This document shows positions 1 to 12,500 of a DNA stretch of 64,000 bases, piece after piece. Below the pieces are notes generated by a model. That model was given only the letters and a program-made list of their open reading frames with translations. It did not search any database and was not told where the DNA came from. This DNA is from Adineta vaga (taxonomy: Eukaryota > Rotifera): assembly GCA_021613535.1 (NCBI GenBank), contig CP075493.1:17980001-18044000 (forward strand). The letters run 5' to 3'. Numbering within the stretch: position 1 is the stretch's first letter; every line of letters starts with the position of its first letter. The translations under genes and the position numbers were made by a program.

Positions 1-1242
1 TTTATAACAGTAAAAAGTAGCAATTTGACAAGTAAAAAATCCAAATTTGATTAGTAAATAATGCATGTTGTACCAACAGAAAAAAAAGATCGATCTGTAA
101 GACACACCCGAGCACGAGACGAAGAATCTAATTGAAGCCGTCTAAAATTCGAATCACTGCAGCATCAAAGCTGGTTTAGCTTTTGCTGGCCGGCCACTCT
201 TTCGTTTTTCACCGATCGGCACTGTCTTGGCTGGTGATGGTGGTCTGCAGTACTTCAAGCGAATAGCCATCCCAACAACGTGCTTGCAAACATAGTTTTT
301 CAAAAAGGCCGGGCAGTTGCATTTTGATTTCTTCCAGTCTGTATCATTCGGCATTTCTAAACACCATATATCATAGGATTTCTTGAACTGATTAAAGGTA
401 GTCCATTTTCTATTGATATATTTATTTACATCAGTTTGTGTAATATCTTGTATATCACGAGCTGGTATATAATGTTTTTGAACCATCATTCGGATAGAAG
501 ATTACATCTGTTGATGACTTGTCCATTGATATGAAGAAGTCCATAGCTTTAAACTTATCGTCGCTTCTATGACAAAAACTTTTGCATTTATTGAAGTGGA
601 ATCACGTTCTATTGACCAGTTGTGAACAATCCTTGAAGCTATTGCTAAAAATCTCGATAAGACATAACGTTCTTGGAAAGTCCCTTCATCTTTTATTGTC
701 TTGTTGGCTGTCTCCAGGATTTTGTTCGTAATCGGTGTATATAACTGGATACCTTCGTACCAACCGTTATTGGATTCAATCCATTCTTTGTCGAAATACG
801 ACAGATTTTCTTGTTTCTGGTACGTCCTCCTCTACTAAATCACTTTCGTATGAAGCACCTCGTGCAGCTTCCATCGGTTTTACTTGTTAGCACCGAGATG
901 GACGTGAAAGAAAGGATAGAAATAACGAATATGATGGCTGGATTTATAGTTGAATCTCGCGATTACAGAGAAATAAAAAAAAGTAGCCATCAGTCACTGT
1001 ACGACTTATTGCAATTTCTACAGTGATCCTTGCATATAATCTCCTAATAATGTATTTTATTTACTGATTATCAAATTAATTAACTATACAATCTCTTGAA
1101 CTACTGTTCCTTTATATTGTTTACTGACAGTTCAACTTCTTTACTGATCATTCATCCAATTAACTGATTTTGAAATATTTCATCTCACTGATCATACCAT
1201 ATTTTCTACTGATAAACTAAATCCATGCCTAATTTAACGGGA
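1..1242. mobile_element. MULE-derived insertion, unit 1 (left end outside window)
   Basis: This is the right part of the insertion seen whole at 7992-9373. It contains the broken SWIM transposase (154-811, - strand) and ends at the direct repeat aatttaacggga (1231-1242), just before the NRPS gene. The last 200 bases carry several copies of a tactgat / gatcagta type subterminal motif. The left end lies outside the window. Confidence 0.7.
154..811 (-). pseudogene. MULE transposase C-terminal fragment with SWIM zinc finger (unit 1)
   Basis: Read on the - strand, the frame gives YFDKEWIESNNGWYEG, then a helical stretch, an in-frame TAA near 505, then 111 codons beginning MMVQKHYIPARD. The latter hold a CxC...CxH SWIM zinc finger (KCNCPAFLKNYVCKHV) and a basic GRPAKAKPAL tail. 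SWIM fingers close the C terminus of many Mutator-like transposases, and the sequence before the stop also fits such a transposase. The DDE catalytic part is absent and a stop interrupts the frame, so this is a dead fragment. Four copies exist in the window, one per MULE insertion. Confidence 0.7.
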
Positions 1243-1382
1243 TCGAGCCGCAACAAGTTTGCTTCGATTGAAACATGAATAAGGTTCAGACAAAAAAGAA
1301 TCATGGTCCCGTCAGATCTGAATCCATCGATATCATAAACCCATACCATTGTAGTATCCACTTAACTGTATTTAACTATACG

Positions 1383-4300
1383 ATGAATGTTGGATCAAAG
1401 GCGACAGACAATCATTTTTGCAGTGCGATCGACCATGATCATGCTTCTTCTTCTTCTTCTCATTTGTTCTTTTTCATCGTCGCCATCGTCGTCGTAGCAC
1501 CAGCATCCTTTGCTCAAGCTCGTATCTGGCTCGATGAACGACTTCGATTCGATCCAGACCATCCACAAGTGGCTATCTACAATATGCCTTTCGTCTATCG
1601 TCTTTCTCCACACGACACTCTCTCGATTCAACAACTTCATCATGCTCTACAACTTGTTGTCAACAAACATCCATCACTTCATACAGCACTCGTCTTTGAT
1701 TCTGACAAACATCAACTCATTCAAAGAATTCTTTCTCACAAAGATAACAACAACGACAACAGAACTCTCTTCTCCTTTACTCAAAGTACTTATGAAACAG
1801 ATGAAGAACTCCATGATATCTTACATGATGAACGAAGAAACACGCAACATTTCGATCTCGATCATGGTCTTGTCTTTCGATGTCATCTCGTACATTACAA
1901 AGAGATTATCCCATCGAATGATCTTCTTTCTCATCAACATCTTCTCATCTTTAGTTTTCATCATGCTTTGTTTGATTTTCTATCGATGAACATCTTTCTT
2001 CATGATCTCAATCAAGCATATACCACAAGTCAATTATCCACTGATGATGACTATACTACTCTTCGTTATTTCGATTGTATGTTATCCTAGCTTCTCATGT
2101 GTACTTTTCTTCTCTACCACATTTTCTTCTCTATTATATTCAGATGCTGCCATCGAACAACAACTGTCAATGACTGGTGCACAGATGTTCTGGCAGGATA
2201 CACTTCATGGTTGTCAACTCGATCAACCTCTTTCCTTACCCTATGATCGACATCGTCTTTCGAATGAACATCGAACTGGTCGTGGAACATCGATTTCCTT
2301 CGATCTTGGTCAACATCTGTCACATGACCTTGTCACTTATGCATCATCAAATCATATCGAACTAGAACATCTAGCTCTTGCAACCTACTATCTCTTCTTA
2401 TTCAAACTGACCAATGGAGAACAAGATCTATGTATTGGAATGAATACACATGGTCGATATCGAAATGAACTTCACTCAATCATTGGCATGTTTGTCAATG
2501 CTATACCAGTACGATGTCAACTAGATTCTTGTTGGTCTTTTGCTCAACTACTTGAACATATTCGATCGATGATAGTCAACTGTAGAAAATATTCATATTA
2601 TCCACTTCAACGTATTCTCTCTCAATATCCTCATCTCTCACATCCTGCATTTCTCGATACATCATTCGAATTTATCTCATCATCATCATTATCGATGGGA
2701 AAAGATGATCGAAATGAGATTATGATTGGTGATAGTCGACTTTCTCTCCTATCTTTCGTTACGAATATCAATGAAGATGAAGTGATGAACAAGTTTGATT
2801 TCATTCTCAGGATTGATCATCATCTGATGACAAATGAACTGTCATGCACCCTTTCTGCATCCAACGATTTGTTCAATGTAGAAACTATCTTCCAGATGGC
2901 ACAAAGATTTCACACAGTAGTCCAACAACTATTCATATCTGTTGATACAAGCATGAGGAAACTACTTTCTGAACAATCATTGATGTTGAACAATGAAAGA
3001 TTACTCATACAATCAATCAATCATACACAAACATCTTTTCCTCCCGTGAAGTGTATTCATCATGAGTTTGTATGTCAAGTGATAAGACATCCACAGAAAC
3101 TAGCTGTTGAACTCGATGATCAATCGTTGACATATGCTGAACTGTTGCACTATGTGCAACTATTATCGACACGTCTTCTAAGTGATTATAACATCCTTCC
3201 AGGTGAAGTGATTTGTCAATGTGTGGAGAGAAGCATATCAATGGTAAGTAGTTGATCAAAGACATGTGAATGTGAAGTAGAGATTGTTGTTGTTGTTGTT
3301 GTGTGGATGCATAGGTGATTGGAATGATGGCCATCGAAATGGTAGGTGGTGTTTATTGTCCATTATCACCTCGAGATCCTCAACATAGACTTCATGCACT
3401 CCTACAACAAACACAAGCTCGTCTAGTTCTTGTTCATTGGTTAACAGACAAGTTTCACGATGCAATGGCTTCACTTGATATTAATATCATCTCCTTTGCG
3501 AATAATATGCGTCAGGCTGTTGATGTTCATCGTTGGGATGATGTCATAGTTACTCCCAGTCATGTGGCCTATATCATTTTCACTAGTGGTTCAACTGGAA
3601 CACCCAAGGCGGTTCGTTGAATTTTAGTCAAATGACATCTATGACTGTATAATTCAATATTTCATTTCAGGTCCAAGTTCGGCATAGAAACTTCCTTGCT
3701 TGTATGCATGGTTTGAGATTGACTGATACGTTCAATACCAACGATACAGTCGTACAAATGGCACGATGTTCATTTGATGTTCATCTTCAAGAAATACTTG
3801 GTATCTTGACATGCGGAGCAACACTGGTGATGCTTCATCCTCGAGGAACTCTAGATTTAGAATATCTGTCACACATCATGCATGAGAAACAAATCACATA
3901 CCTGCATGCGGTGCCAACTTTACTCCAGAGTTTCTTCACTTTTCTCGAAAGCTCTCACATTTGTTATGTGGTGAAGTATGTTAGATCACTGTGCTGTGGC
4001 GGTGAGTGCCGAATGAATCACGTTTCTTGCTAGCTCCATTTAACTTGTTAATTCTCTGTAGGCGAACCTTTTCTCGTTCGATTCATTCACTTGGTCAATA
4101 GTGTCTGTATATCAAACTGTCTAATCTGGAACCTTTATGGTCCAGCAGAAATGACTATAGATTCTACACTTTTTCGTATAGATGTTATATCAAAACCTGC
4201 TGCTATCGCAATCGGGAAACCGCTTCCTGGCTACCAATGTATGATTCTGCATCCATATTCACAGGCATCTTTGATAAATGAAGAAGGTGAACTGTGCGTA

Positions 4301-6785
4301 GGAGGCGTAGGTGTGTTTGTTGGATATCTTGGACGAGATGATCTCACAGCCAAGGCACTCATCGAAATTGATGGTGAACTATTCTATCGAACAGGTGACC
4401 TCGTTCGAATGGATCATCAAGGTTTTCTTCATTACATTGGTCGACAAGATCATCAAGTCAAACTTCGAGGACAACGTATCGAACTAGGTGAGATCGAACA
4501 ATGTCTACTCAACATAGCATCATCCATCTCTGCATGTGTTGTCATCAAATGGAATGGTGATCATCTCGTGGCTTATGTTCAATGTTCTCATAACATACAC
4601 GAACAGCAACTGAGAGAACATTGTCAATCTCATCTTCCACCACATATGATTCCATCGTTCTTCGTCATCCTCGAACAACTACCTCTGAATGTCAATGGAA
4701 AGATCGATCGAAAACGGCTTCCTTCACCCGATGTCTCGCATCTGTCTTCATCAGCACATCATACGAATGACGACAATAATGAATTCTCACAACCAACCAA
4801 TGACATCGAACAGATCATTCATGACATGTGGTGTGATATTCTTCATCAAAAACAGATCTCCATCAGCACCAGTCTTTTCACCATCGGTGGTCATTCTCTC
4901 CTAGTCATGCAACTCTTTCATCGATACAAGATCGACTTTCATCTAGAATCGAGTTCTTCCTTTTCCATCTCTACTTTTTTTCAACATCCAACCATCAAAG
5001 AACATGCTCATCTCATTCATCAGACTCGCAACATCCACACCGAAGATGTCGATCATCATCAATGGCTCCCACTACATGTCACTCGAGGTAGTTTACATCA
5101 TGTATTTGTCTTCATCATCCACTCCCTTTTCTGTTTGTGTTCTAGCAAGAGCATCCTATGCACAGGAACGTATCTTCTTAGATGAACACATTCGTTTCTC
5201 CTCATCCACAAATACCACCCATTATCGTATTCATCATAATATCTATGTCATTCCATTATTGTATCGTCTCTCATCTTCTCATTCTCATCTTTCAATCTCA
5301 AGACTACGTTATGCACTGCATAGTCTCATCATCAGACACAACACTCTTCGAACAGCACTCTACCTAGATGATGTCGATGGTAGTATTGTACAAGAATGCT
5401 TCGATCAATCTCGCATTAGCAATGATATGATATCATGTCGATTTATTGTTCTTGATCTTCACAACAATAACGATAAGGATTGCGAGCGACAGGAGATTGT
5501 CGAGGATATACTCAATCAAGTGGATCTCTTTGATCTATCTAAAGGACATGTCATCAATTGTCATCTTCTTCTCGGACATCATCCTTCTCCAGAGGATGAT
5601 GATTTGTTGAATGAAAACGATTGGATCTTATTTACTCTCCATCATGCAGCATTTGATGGAGCATCCACATCGATCTTTCTTCGTGATCTTGCTCTTGCTT
5701 ATGATCAAGATGAGAACTTCTTGGTTGAGACTAATGCATTGCAATACATCGACTATTCTGTACATGAACATTGCATGGATATGACATTATCTCGACAATT
5801 CTGGCATGATCAACTGCAAGGATATGATCTGCAAAGTCGACTAGCATTGCCGGTTGATCGACATCGTGCTTCAGCTGATCAGCGCTCTGGACTGGCGTCA
5901 TCTATTCAAGTGACACTCGATGATGACATATGTACATCCTTTCTTCACTATGCATCATCACATCATCTCACTCTCTTTCAACTTGGCTTAGCTACATTCT
6001 ATGCATTTCTCTTTCGACTAACTCATGGTCACAGTGATCTATGTGTATCTTCGATTAATGCTAATCGATATCGAAATGAACTTGTCAATATGATAGGCAT
6101 GTTTGTGTCAACATTACCATATCGTCTTCACATCGATGATCATCAATGGTCCTTTGGTGAACTTGTCCGACATGTGCAAGAGAAATGTGTATCTATTCTA
6201 GAACATTCTCATTATCCATTACAAGAACTCTTCTCTCACTTTCATGTCAATCAATCGAATGTTGGATTTCTCGAAACGGTGTTTGATCTAATACATGTGT
6301 CTCCTGAACAAACACAGTTATCTTTGGGTGAAACAAACTTAGAACAAATATCATCAGACATATCATATCGAATGGCGAAATTTGATATCATGTTCACATT
6401 GGTTTATGATCGAACATGGCATGATGAGCGATTATCATGCAGTTTTGTCTGTTCACAAGATTTGTTTGATCAGGCATCCGTTACACTTCTAAGTCAAAGA
6501 CTAGTACACTTCTATCGGCAGCTGTTCTTATCTGATGGCGGTGGTGGTAGAATGGAGAGTTGGTCATTACCTTTATGTGATCTAGTTCTCATTCTACCGG
6601 AAGAAGCTAGAGAAATAGAAGACATTGTGTTTTGTCCACAACTACATGTGATAGATGAAGGTATGTGTGATTGTTCGATGACTTTTGTTCAAATATGCAC
6701 ATGGATATCGGAGAAGATGCGAACTGTCTGTAGAGAAGTGTGCGAATATGTAAGAATCAACATGATACTTGAGAATGACATCTGA
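1383..6785 (+). CDS. NRPS unit 1: C-A-PCP-C, spliced, intact frame
   Basis: Predicted exons are 1383-2076, 2144-3243, 3315-3611, 3671-4001, 4062-5087 and 5146-6785; all introns are GT-AG and the sum is 1,695 codons plus stop. C1 has SFAQARIW (residues 42-49) and HHALFDF with the catalytic second His. The A domain shows [11 protein letters not shown] (A3), NLYGPAE (A5), YRTGDL (A7), [11 protein letters not shown] (A8) and NGKIDR (A10). The PCP has GGHSL with the pantetheinylated Ser. C2 has SYAQERIF and HHAAFDG. The Met at 1383 is chosen because unit 5 starts there too; an in-frame ATG lies at 1275. Residues 28-38 are hydrophobic and could instead be a read-through 3' splice site (tag at 1495-1497). 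A donor-like gtatgt at 6661 suggests that an exon once followed. The substrate is unknown. A 3-bp deletion near 3448 removes one residue compared with other units. Confidence 0.85.
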
Positions 6786-7991
6786 TAAATGCTAAGAAAA
6801 CGATGATATTAATAGATTATTTGTAGAAACTTTGCTGTCTAGCGGTTTAGCAGTAATTGGACTATTTCCTCAGTTGAGTGTTGTAGAGTGACGAGCAGTT
6901 TTTACTTCTGAAACATTTTCTTTCGTATTAAGTGTAATTCATGAGAGTTTCTCTTGTCCTTTCTACTTATGCACATAAGTATAGGCTAAACATATTTCAC
7001 AAGTGTATTCGTAAGAGGAAGACTGTCTGAAATGTTTCTGTCGTCGGCTACAAGATGCTATGCGTTTGGATGAGTGTCCCTCAGTGTGAATGGGGTTACA
7101 CGCATGGAATAGACCCAGTTCGTATTTTGATGCGTTCTAGCAGGGAATTCGATTCGTTTTGCGCTTCTCTTCATGCATACAGAGGAGAACTAGTCGGTAG
7201 TTTTATCTACCTTCCTGGCTTTGTTTTCTGGTAAGAAGCGGAAATGATTTTGATCAGAGACAGAACTACTTATTATAAGATTACAAAAAACTACACATTA
7301 ATCGCAAAACCATGATAAAAATAGTCATCTACAAACGGTACAGTGTGATTCGATGAAAGCTGGTATTATATAGTGAACTGAAATAAGAAGACAGGCCAGA
7401 GACTATCTGCGTAGTGTGATGGATTAAAAGAGCGAATTGAAAAACAAAAGAAGGATATCGAGCACCAAGGATGAAAAGCCACATCTATATAGGTGATAGC
7501 AACAAGTATCTTAATATACACATTTCAGTGTAAGATGTGTTGATCATAAGTCATATGATTGTTTTGTTTCCTTGCTATCCTCAACTAAATACTTCATTGT
7601 TCCACACGCGCATTTTCCTGGATCTTTGTCTTTGTTTTCTTTCTTTCTCATTTCTATGTACACCAGTACAAACACACCTGTTCACCTCCAATCGACAATC
7701 CCTCTTCCACTTGAGCGACTAGTCTAAGACATGACATCGAACCGACAGAACATACAACATTAGAATAAAAACTTCCATCACGGAAGTTCCATGTGGCAGC
7801 TTCCTACCAACCAATCATACAATGAAAACACAAGCGAAATTCAGTTAGATACCGTCTGATTCGACACATCAGCATGAAAATATTGTGAAGTAAACTGAGA
7901 AGCAAGTAGAATTGAACGAGATCACAGTGGGTTTCATTCTTGAAAATCAGAATCGTCGGCAACACAAATGCCAAGGAATAATTTATCGGGA
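6786..7991. other. Spacer between NRPS units 1 and 2
   Basis: I see no gene in this 1.2 kb. It is AT-rich with a CT-rich stretch near 7620-7650. It ends at the direct repeat aatttatcggga (7980-7991), which flanks the MULE insertion on its left. A diverged homologue of its last 370 bases lies at about 24,640-24,983 before unit 4, so this is the ancestral upstream region of the NRPS unit and may contain the promoter. Confidence 0.5.
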
Positions 7992-9373
7992 ACAAATTTA
8001 TTGACCGGTTAAACAGATGAAATGATCAGTAATAAAATGGATAAATGATCAGTTCGAAGTTTGAATGATCGGTGCTTAGAATAGCAGTAAATAATATGAA
8101 AATGATCAGTCTATAATATGAACCATCCGTAAAGACATCATATTTATAACAGTAAAAAGTAGCAATTTGACAAGTAAAAAATCCAAATTTGATTAGTAAA
8201 TAATGCATGTTGTACCAACAGAAAAAAAAGATCGATCTGTAAGACACACCCGAGCACGAGACGAAGAATCTAATTGAAGCCGTCTAAAATTCGAATCACT
8301 GCAGCATCAAAGCTGGTTTAGCTTTTGCTGGCCGGCCACTCTTTCGTTTTTCACCGATCGGCACTGTCTTGGCTGGTGATGGTGGTCTGCAGTACTTCAA
8401 GCGAATAGCCATCCCAACAACGTGCTTGCAAACATAGTTTTTCAAAAAGGCCGGGCAGTTGCATTTTGATTTCTTCCAGTCTGTATCATTCGGCATTTCT
8501 AAACACCATATATCATAGGATTTCTTGAACTGATTAAAGGTAGTCCATTTTCTATTGATATATTTATTTACATCAGTTTGTGTAATATCTTGTATATCAC
8601 GAGCTGGTATATAATGTTTTTGAACCATCATTCGGATAGAAGATTACATCTGTTGATGACTTGTCCATTGATATGAAGAAGTCCATAGCTTTAAACTTAT
8701 CGTCGCTTCTATGACAAAAACTTTTGCATTTATTGAAGTGGAATCACGTTCTATTGACCAGTTGTGAACAATCCTTGAAGCTATTGCTAAAAATCTCGAT
8801 AAGACATAACGTTCTTGGAAAGTCCCTTCATCTTTTATTGTCTTGTTGGCTGTCTCCAGGATTTTGTTCGTAATCGGTGTATATAACTGGATACCTTCGT
8901 ACCAACCGTTATTGGATTCAATCCATTCTTTGTCGAAATACGACAGATTTTCTTGTTTCTGGTACGTCCTCCTCTACTAAATCACTTTCGTATGAAGCAC
9001 CTCGTGCAGCTTCCATCGGTTTTACTTGTTAGCACCGAGATGGACGTGAAAGAAAGGATAGAAATAACGAATATGATGGCTGGATTTATAGTTGAATCTC
9101 GCGATTACAGAGAAATAAAAAAAAGTAGCCATCAGTCACTGTACGACTTATTGCAATTTCTACAGTGATCCTTGCATATAATCTCCTAATAATGTATTTT
9201 ATTTACTGATTATCAAATTAATTAACTATACAATCTCTTGAACTACTGTTCCTTTATATTGTTTACTGACAGTTCAACTTCTTTACTGATCATTCATCCA
9301 ATTAACTGATTTTGAAATATTTCATCTCACTGATCATACCATATTTTTCTACTGATAAACTAAATCCATGCCT
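7992..9373. mobile_element. MULE-derived insertion, unit 2 (complete)
   Basis: The insertion is bounded by aatttatcggga (7980-7991) and aatttaacggga (9374-9385), a 12-bp direct repeat with one mismatch. Mutator-like elements typically make 9-11 bp duplications. The matching position before unit 4 (24,972-24,983, aatttaccggga) is empty, which defines the insertion. Both ends carry repeated atgatcagt-type motifs in opposite orientation (for example at 8019-8120 and 9225-9360), acting as loose subterminal inverted repeats. The only coding remnant is the reverse-strand SWIM transposase fragment. Confidence 0.75.
8296..8953 (-). pseudogene. SWIM-type MULE transposase fragment (unit 2)
   Basis: Apparently identical to the unit 1 fragment, with the same internal TAA and the same 111-codon C-terminal part (8296-8631) carrying the CxC...CxH SWIM finger. 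Because the copies share the same stop, the lesion predates the duplication of the array. Confidence 0.7.
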
Positions 9374-9525
9374 AATTTAACGGGATCGAGCCGCAACAAG
9401 TTTGCTTCGATTGAAACATGAATAAGGTTCAGACAAAAAAGAATCATGGTCCCGTCAGATCTGAATCCATCGATATCATAAACCCATACCATTGTAGTAT
9501 CCACTTAACTGTATTTAACTATACG

Positions 9526-12500
9526 ATGAATGTTGGATCAAAGGCGACAGACAATCATTTTTGCAGTGCGATCGACCATGATCATGCTTCTTCTTCTTCT
9601 TCTTCTTCTCATTTGTTCTTTTTCATCGTCGCCATCGTCGTCGTAGCACCAGCATCCTTTGCTCAAGCTCGTATCTGGCTCGATGAACGACTTCGATTCG
9701 ATCCAGACCATCCACAAGTGGCTATCTACAATATGCCTTTCGTCTATCGTCTTTCTCCACACGACACTCTCTCGATTCAACAACTTCATCATGCTCTACA
9801 ACTTGTTGTCAACAAACATCCATCACTTCATACAGCACTCGTCTTTGATTCTGACAAACATCAACTCATTCAAAGAATTCTTTCTCACAAAGATAACAAC
9901 AACGACAACAGAACTCTCTTCTCCTTTACTCAAAGTACTTATGAAACAGATGAAGAACTCCATGATATCTTACATGATGAACGAAGAAACACGCAACATT
10001 TCGATCTCGATCATGGTCTTGTCTTTCGATGTCATCTCGTACATTACAAAGAGATTATCCCATCGAATGATCTTCTTTCTCATCAACATCTTCTCATCTT
10101 TAGTTTTCATCATGCTTTGTTTGATTTTCTATCGATGAACATCTTTCTTCATGATCTCAATCAAGCATATACCACAAGTCAATTATCCACTGATGATGAC
10201 TATACTACTCTTCGTTATTTCGATTGTATGTTATCCTAGCTTCTCATGTGTACTTTTCTTCTCTACCACATTTTCTTCTCTATTATATTCAGATGCTGCC
10301 ATCGAACAACAACTGTCAATGACTGGTGCACAGATGTTCTGGCAGGATACACTTCATGGTTGTCAACTCGATCAACCTCTTTCCTTACCCTATGATCGAC
10401 ATCGTCTTTCGAATGAACATCGAACTGGTCGTGGAACATCGATTTCCTTCGATCTTGGTCAACATCTGTCACATGACCTTGTCACTTATGCATCATCAAA
10501 TCATATCGAACTAGAACATCTAGCTCTTGCAACCTACTATCTCTTCTTATTCAAACTGACCAATGGAGAACAAGATCTATGTATTGGAATGAATACACAT
10601 GGTCGATATCGAAATGAACTTCACTCAATCATTGGCATGTTTGTCAATGCTATACCAGTACGATGTCAACTAGATTCTTGTTGGTCTTTTGCTCAACTAC
10701 TTGAACATATTCGATCGATGATAGTCAACTGTAGAAAATATTCATATTATCCACTTCAACGTATTCTCTCTCAATATCCTCATCTCTCACATCCTGCATT
10801 TCTCGATACATCATTCGAATTTATCTCATCATCATCATTATCGATGGGAAAAGATGATCGAAATGAGATTATGATTGGTGATAGTCGACTTTCTCTCCTA
10901 TCTTTCGTTACGAATATCAATGAAGATGAAGTGATGAACAAGTTTGATTTCATTCTCAGGATTGATCATCATCTGATGACAAATGAACTGTCATGCACCC
11001 TTTCTGCATCCAACGATTTGTTCAATGTAGAAACTATCTTCCAGATGGCACAAAGATTTCACACAGTAGTCCAACAACTATTCATATCTGTTGATACAAG
11101 CATGAGGAAACTACTTTCTGAACAATCATTGATGTTGAACAATGAAAGATTACTCATACAATCAATCAATCATACACAAACATCTTTTCCTCCCGTGAAG
11201 TGTATTCATCATGAGTTTGTATGTCAAGTGATAAGACATCCACAGAAACTAGCTGTTGAACTCGATGATCAATCGTTGACATATGCTGAACTGTTGCACT
11301 ATGTGCAACTATTATCGACACGTCTTCTAAGTGATTATAACATCCTTCCAGGTGAAGTGATTTGTCAATGTGTGGAGAGAAGCATATCAATGGTAAGTAG
11401 TTGATCAAAGACATGTGAATGTGAAGTAGAGATTGTTGTTGTTGTTGTTGTGGATGCATAGGTGATTGGAATGATGGCCATCGAAATGGTAGGTGGTGTT
11501 TATTGTCCATTATCACCTCGAGATCCTCAACATAGACTTCATGCACTCCTACAACAAACACAAGCTCGTCTAGTTCTTGTTCATTGGTTAACAGCAGACA
11601 AGTTTCACGATGCAATGGCTTCACTTGATATTAATATCATCTCCTTTGCGAATAATATGCGTCAGGCTGTTGATGTTCATCGTTGGGATGATGTCATAGT
11701 TACTCCCAGTCATGTGGCCTATATCATTTTCACTAGTGGTTCAACTGGAACACCCAAGGCGGTTCGTTGAATTTTAGTCAAATGACATCTATGACTGTAT
11801 AATTCAATATTTCATTTCAGGTCCAAGTTCGGCATAGAAACTTCCTTGCTTGTATGCATGGTTTGAGATTGACTGATACGTTCAATACCAACGATACAGT
11901 CGTACAAATGGCACGATGTTCATTCGATATCCATGTTCAAGAAATACTTGGTATCTTGACATGCGGAGCAACACTGGTAATGCTTCATCCTCGAGGAACT
12001 CTAGATTTAGAATATCTGTCACACATCATGCATGAGAAACAAATCACATACCTGCATGCGGTGCCAACTTTACTCCAGAGTTTCTTCGCTTTTCTCGGAC
12101 ATTCTAACGTTTGCTCTGTTCTTCAAGGTCTTCGATCACTGTGTAGTAGCGGTGGGTGAATGATAGTAAAAGTTGAGTTGCTTATTTATAGCCTATAACA
12201 TTTTGTTGCAGGTGAACCGTTTCCTCTTAGACTTGCTGACTTGGTCAAAAATGTCGGGATATCAAACTGTAATGTGTGGAATCTATACGGTCCGGCGGAG
12301 ATCACTATTGATTGTACCTTGTTTCATGCAGACGTTATTTCGAAACCTGCTGCTATCGCAATCGGGAAACCGCTTCCTGGCTACCAATGTATGATTCTGC
12401 ATCCATATTCACAGGCATCTTTGATAAATGAAGAAGGTGAACTGTGCGTAGGAGGCGTAGGTGTGTTTGTTGGATATCTTGGACGAGATGATCTCACAGC

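Noticed and set aside
1510-1989. A 159-codon ORF repeated in each NRPS unit in another frame
   Set aside because: It is the shadow of the C1 exon, whose motifs are in the other frame.
3270-3315. Gln-rich reverse-strand protein at the second intron (also in units 2-6)
   Set aside because: The gttgtt run is intronic and the reverse frame is the shadow of the A-domain exon.
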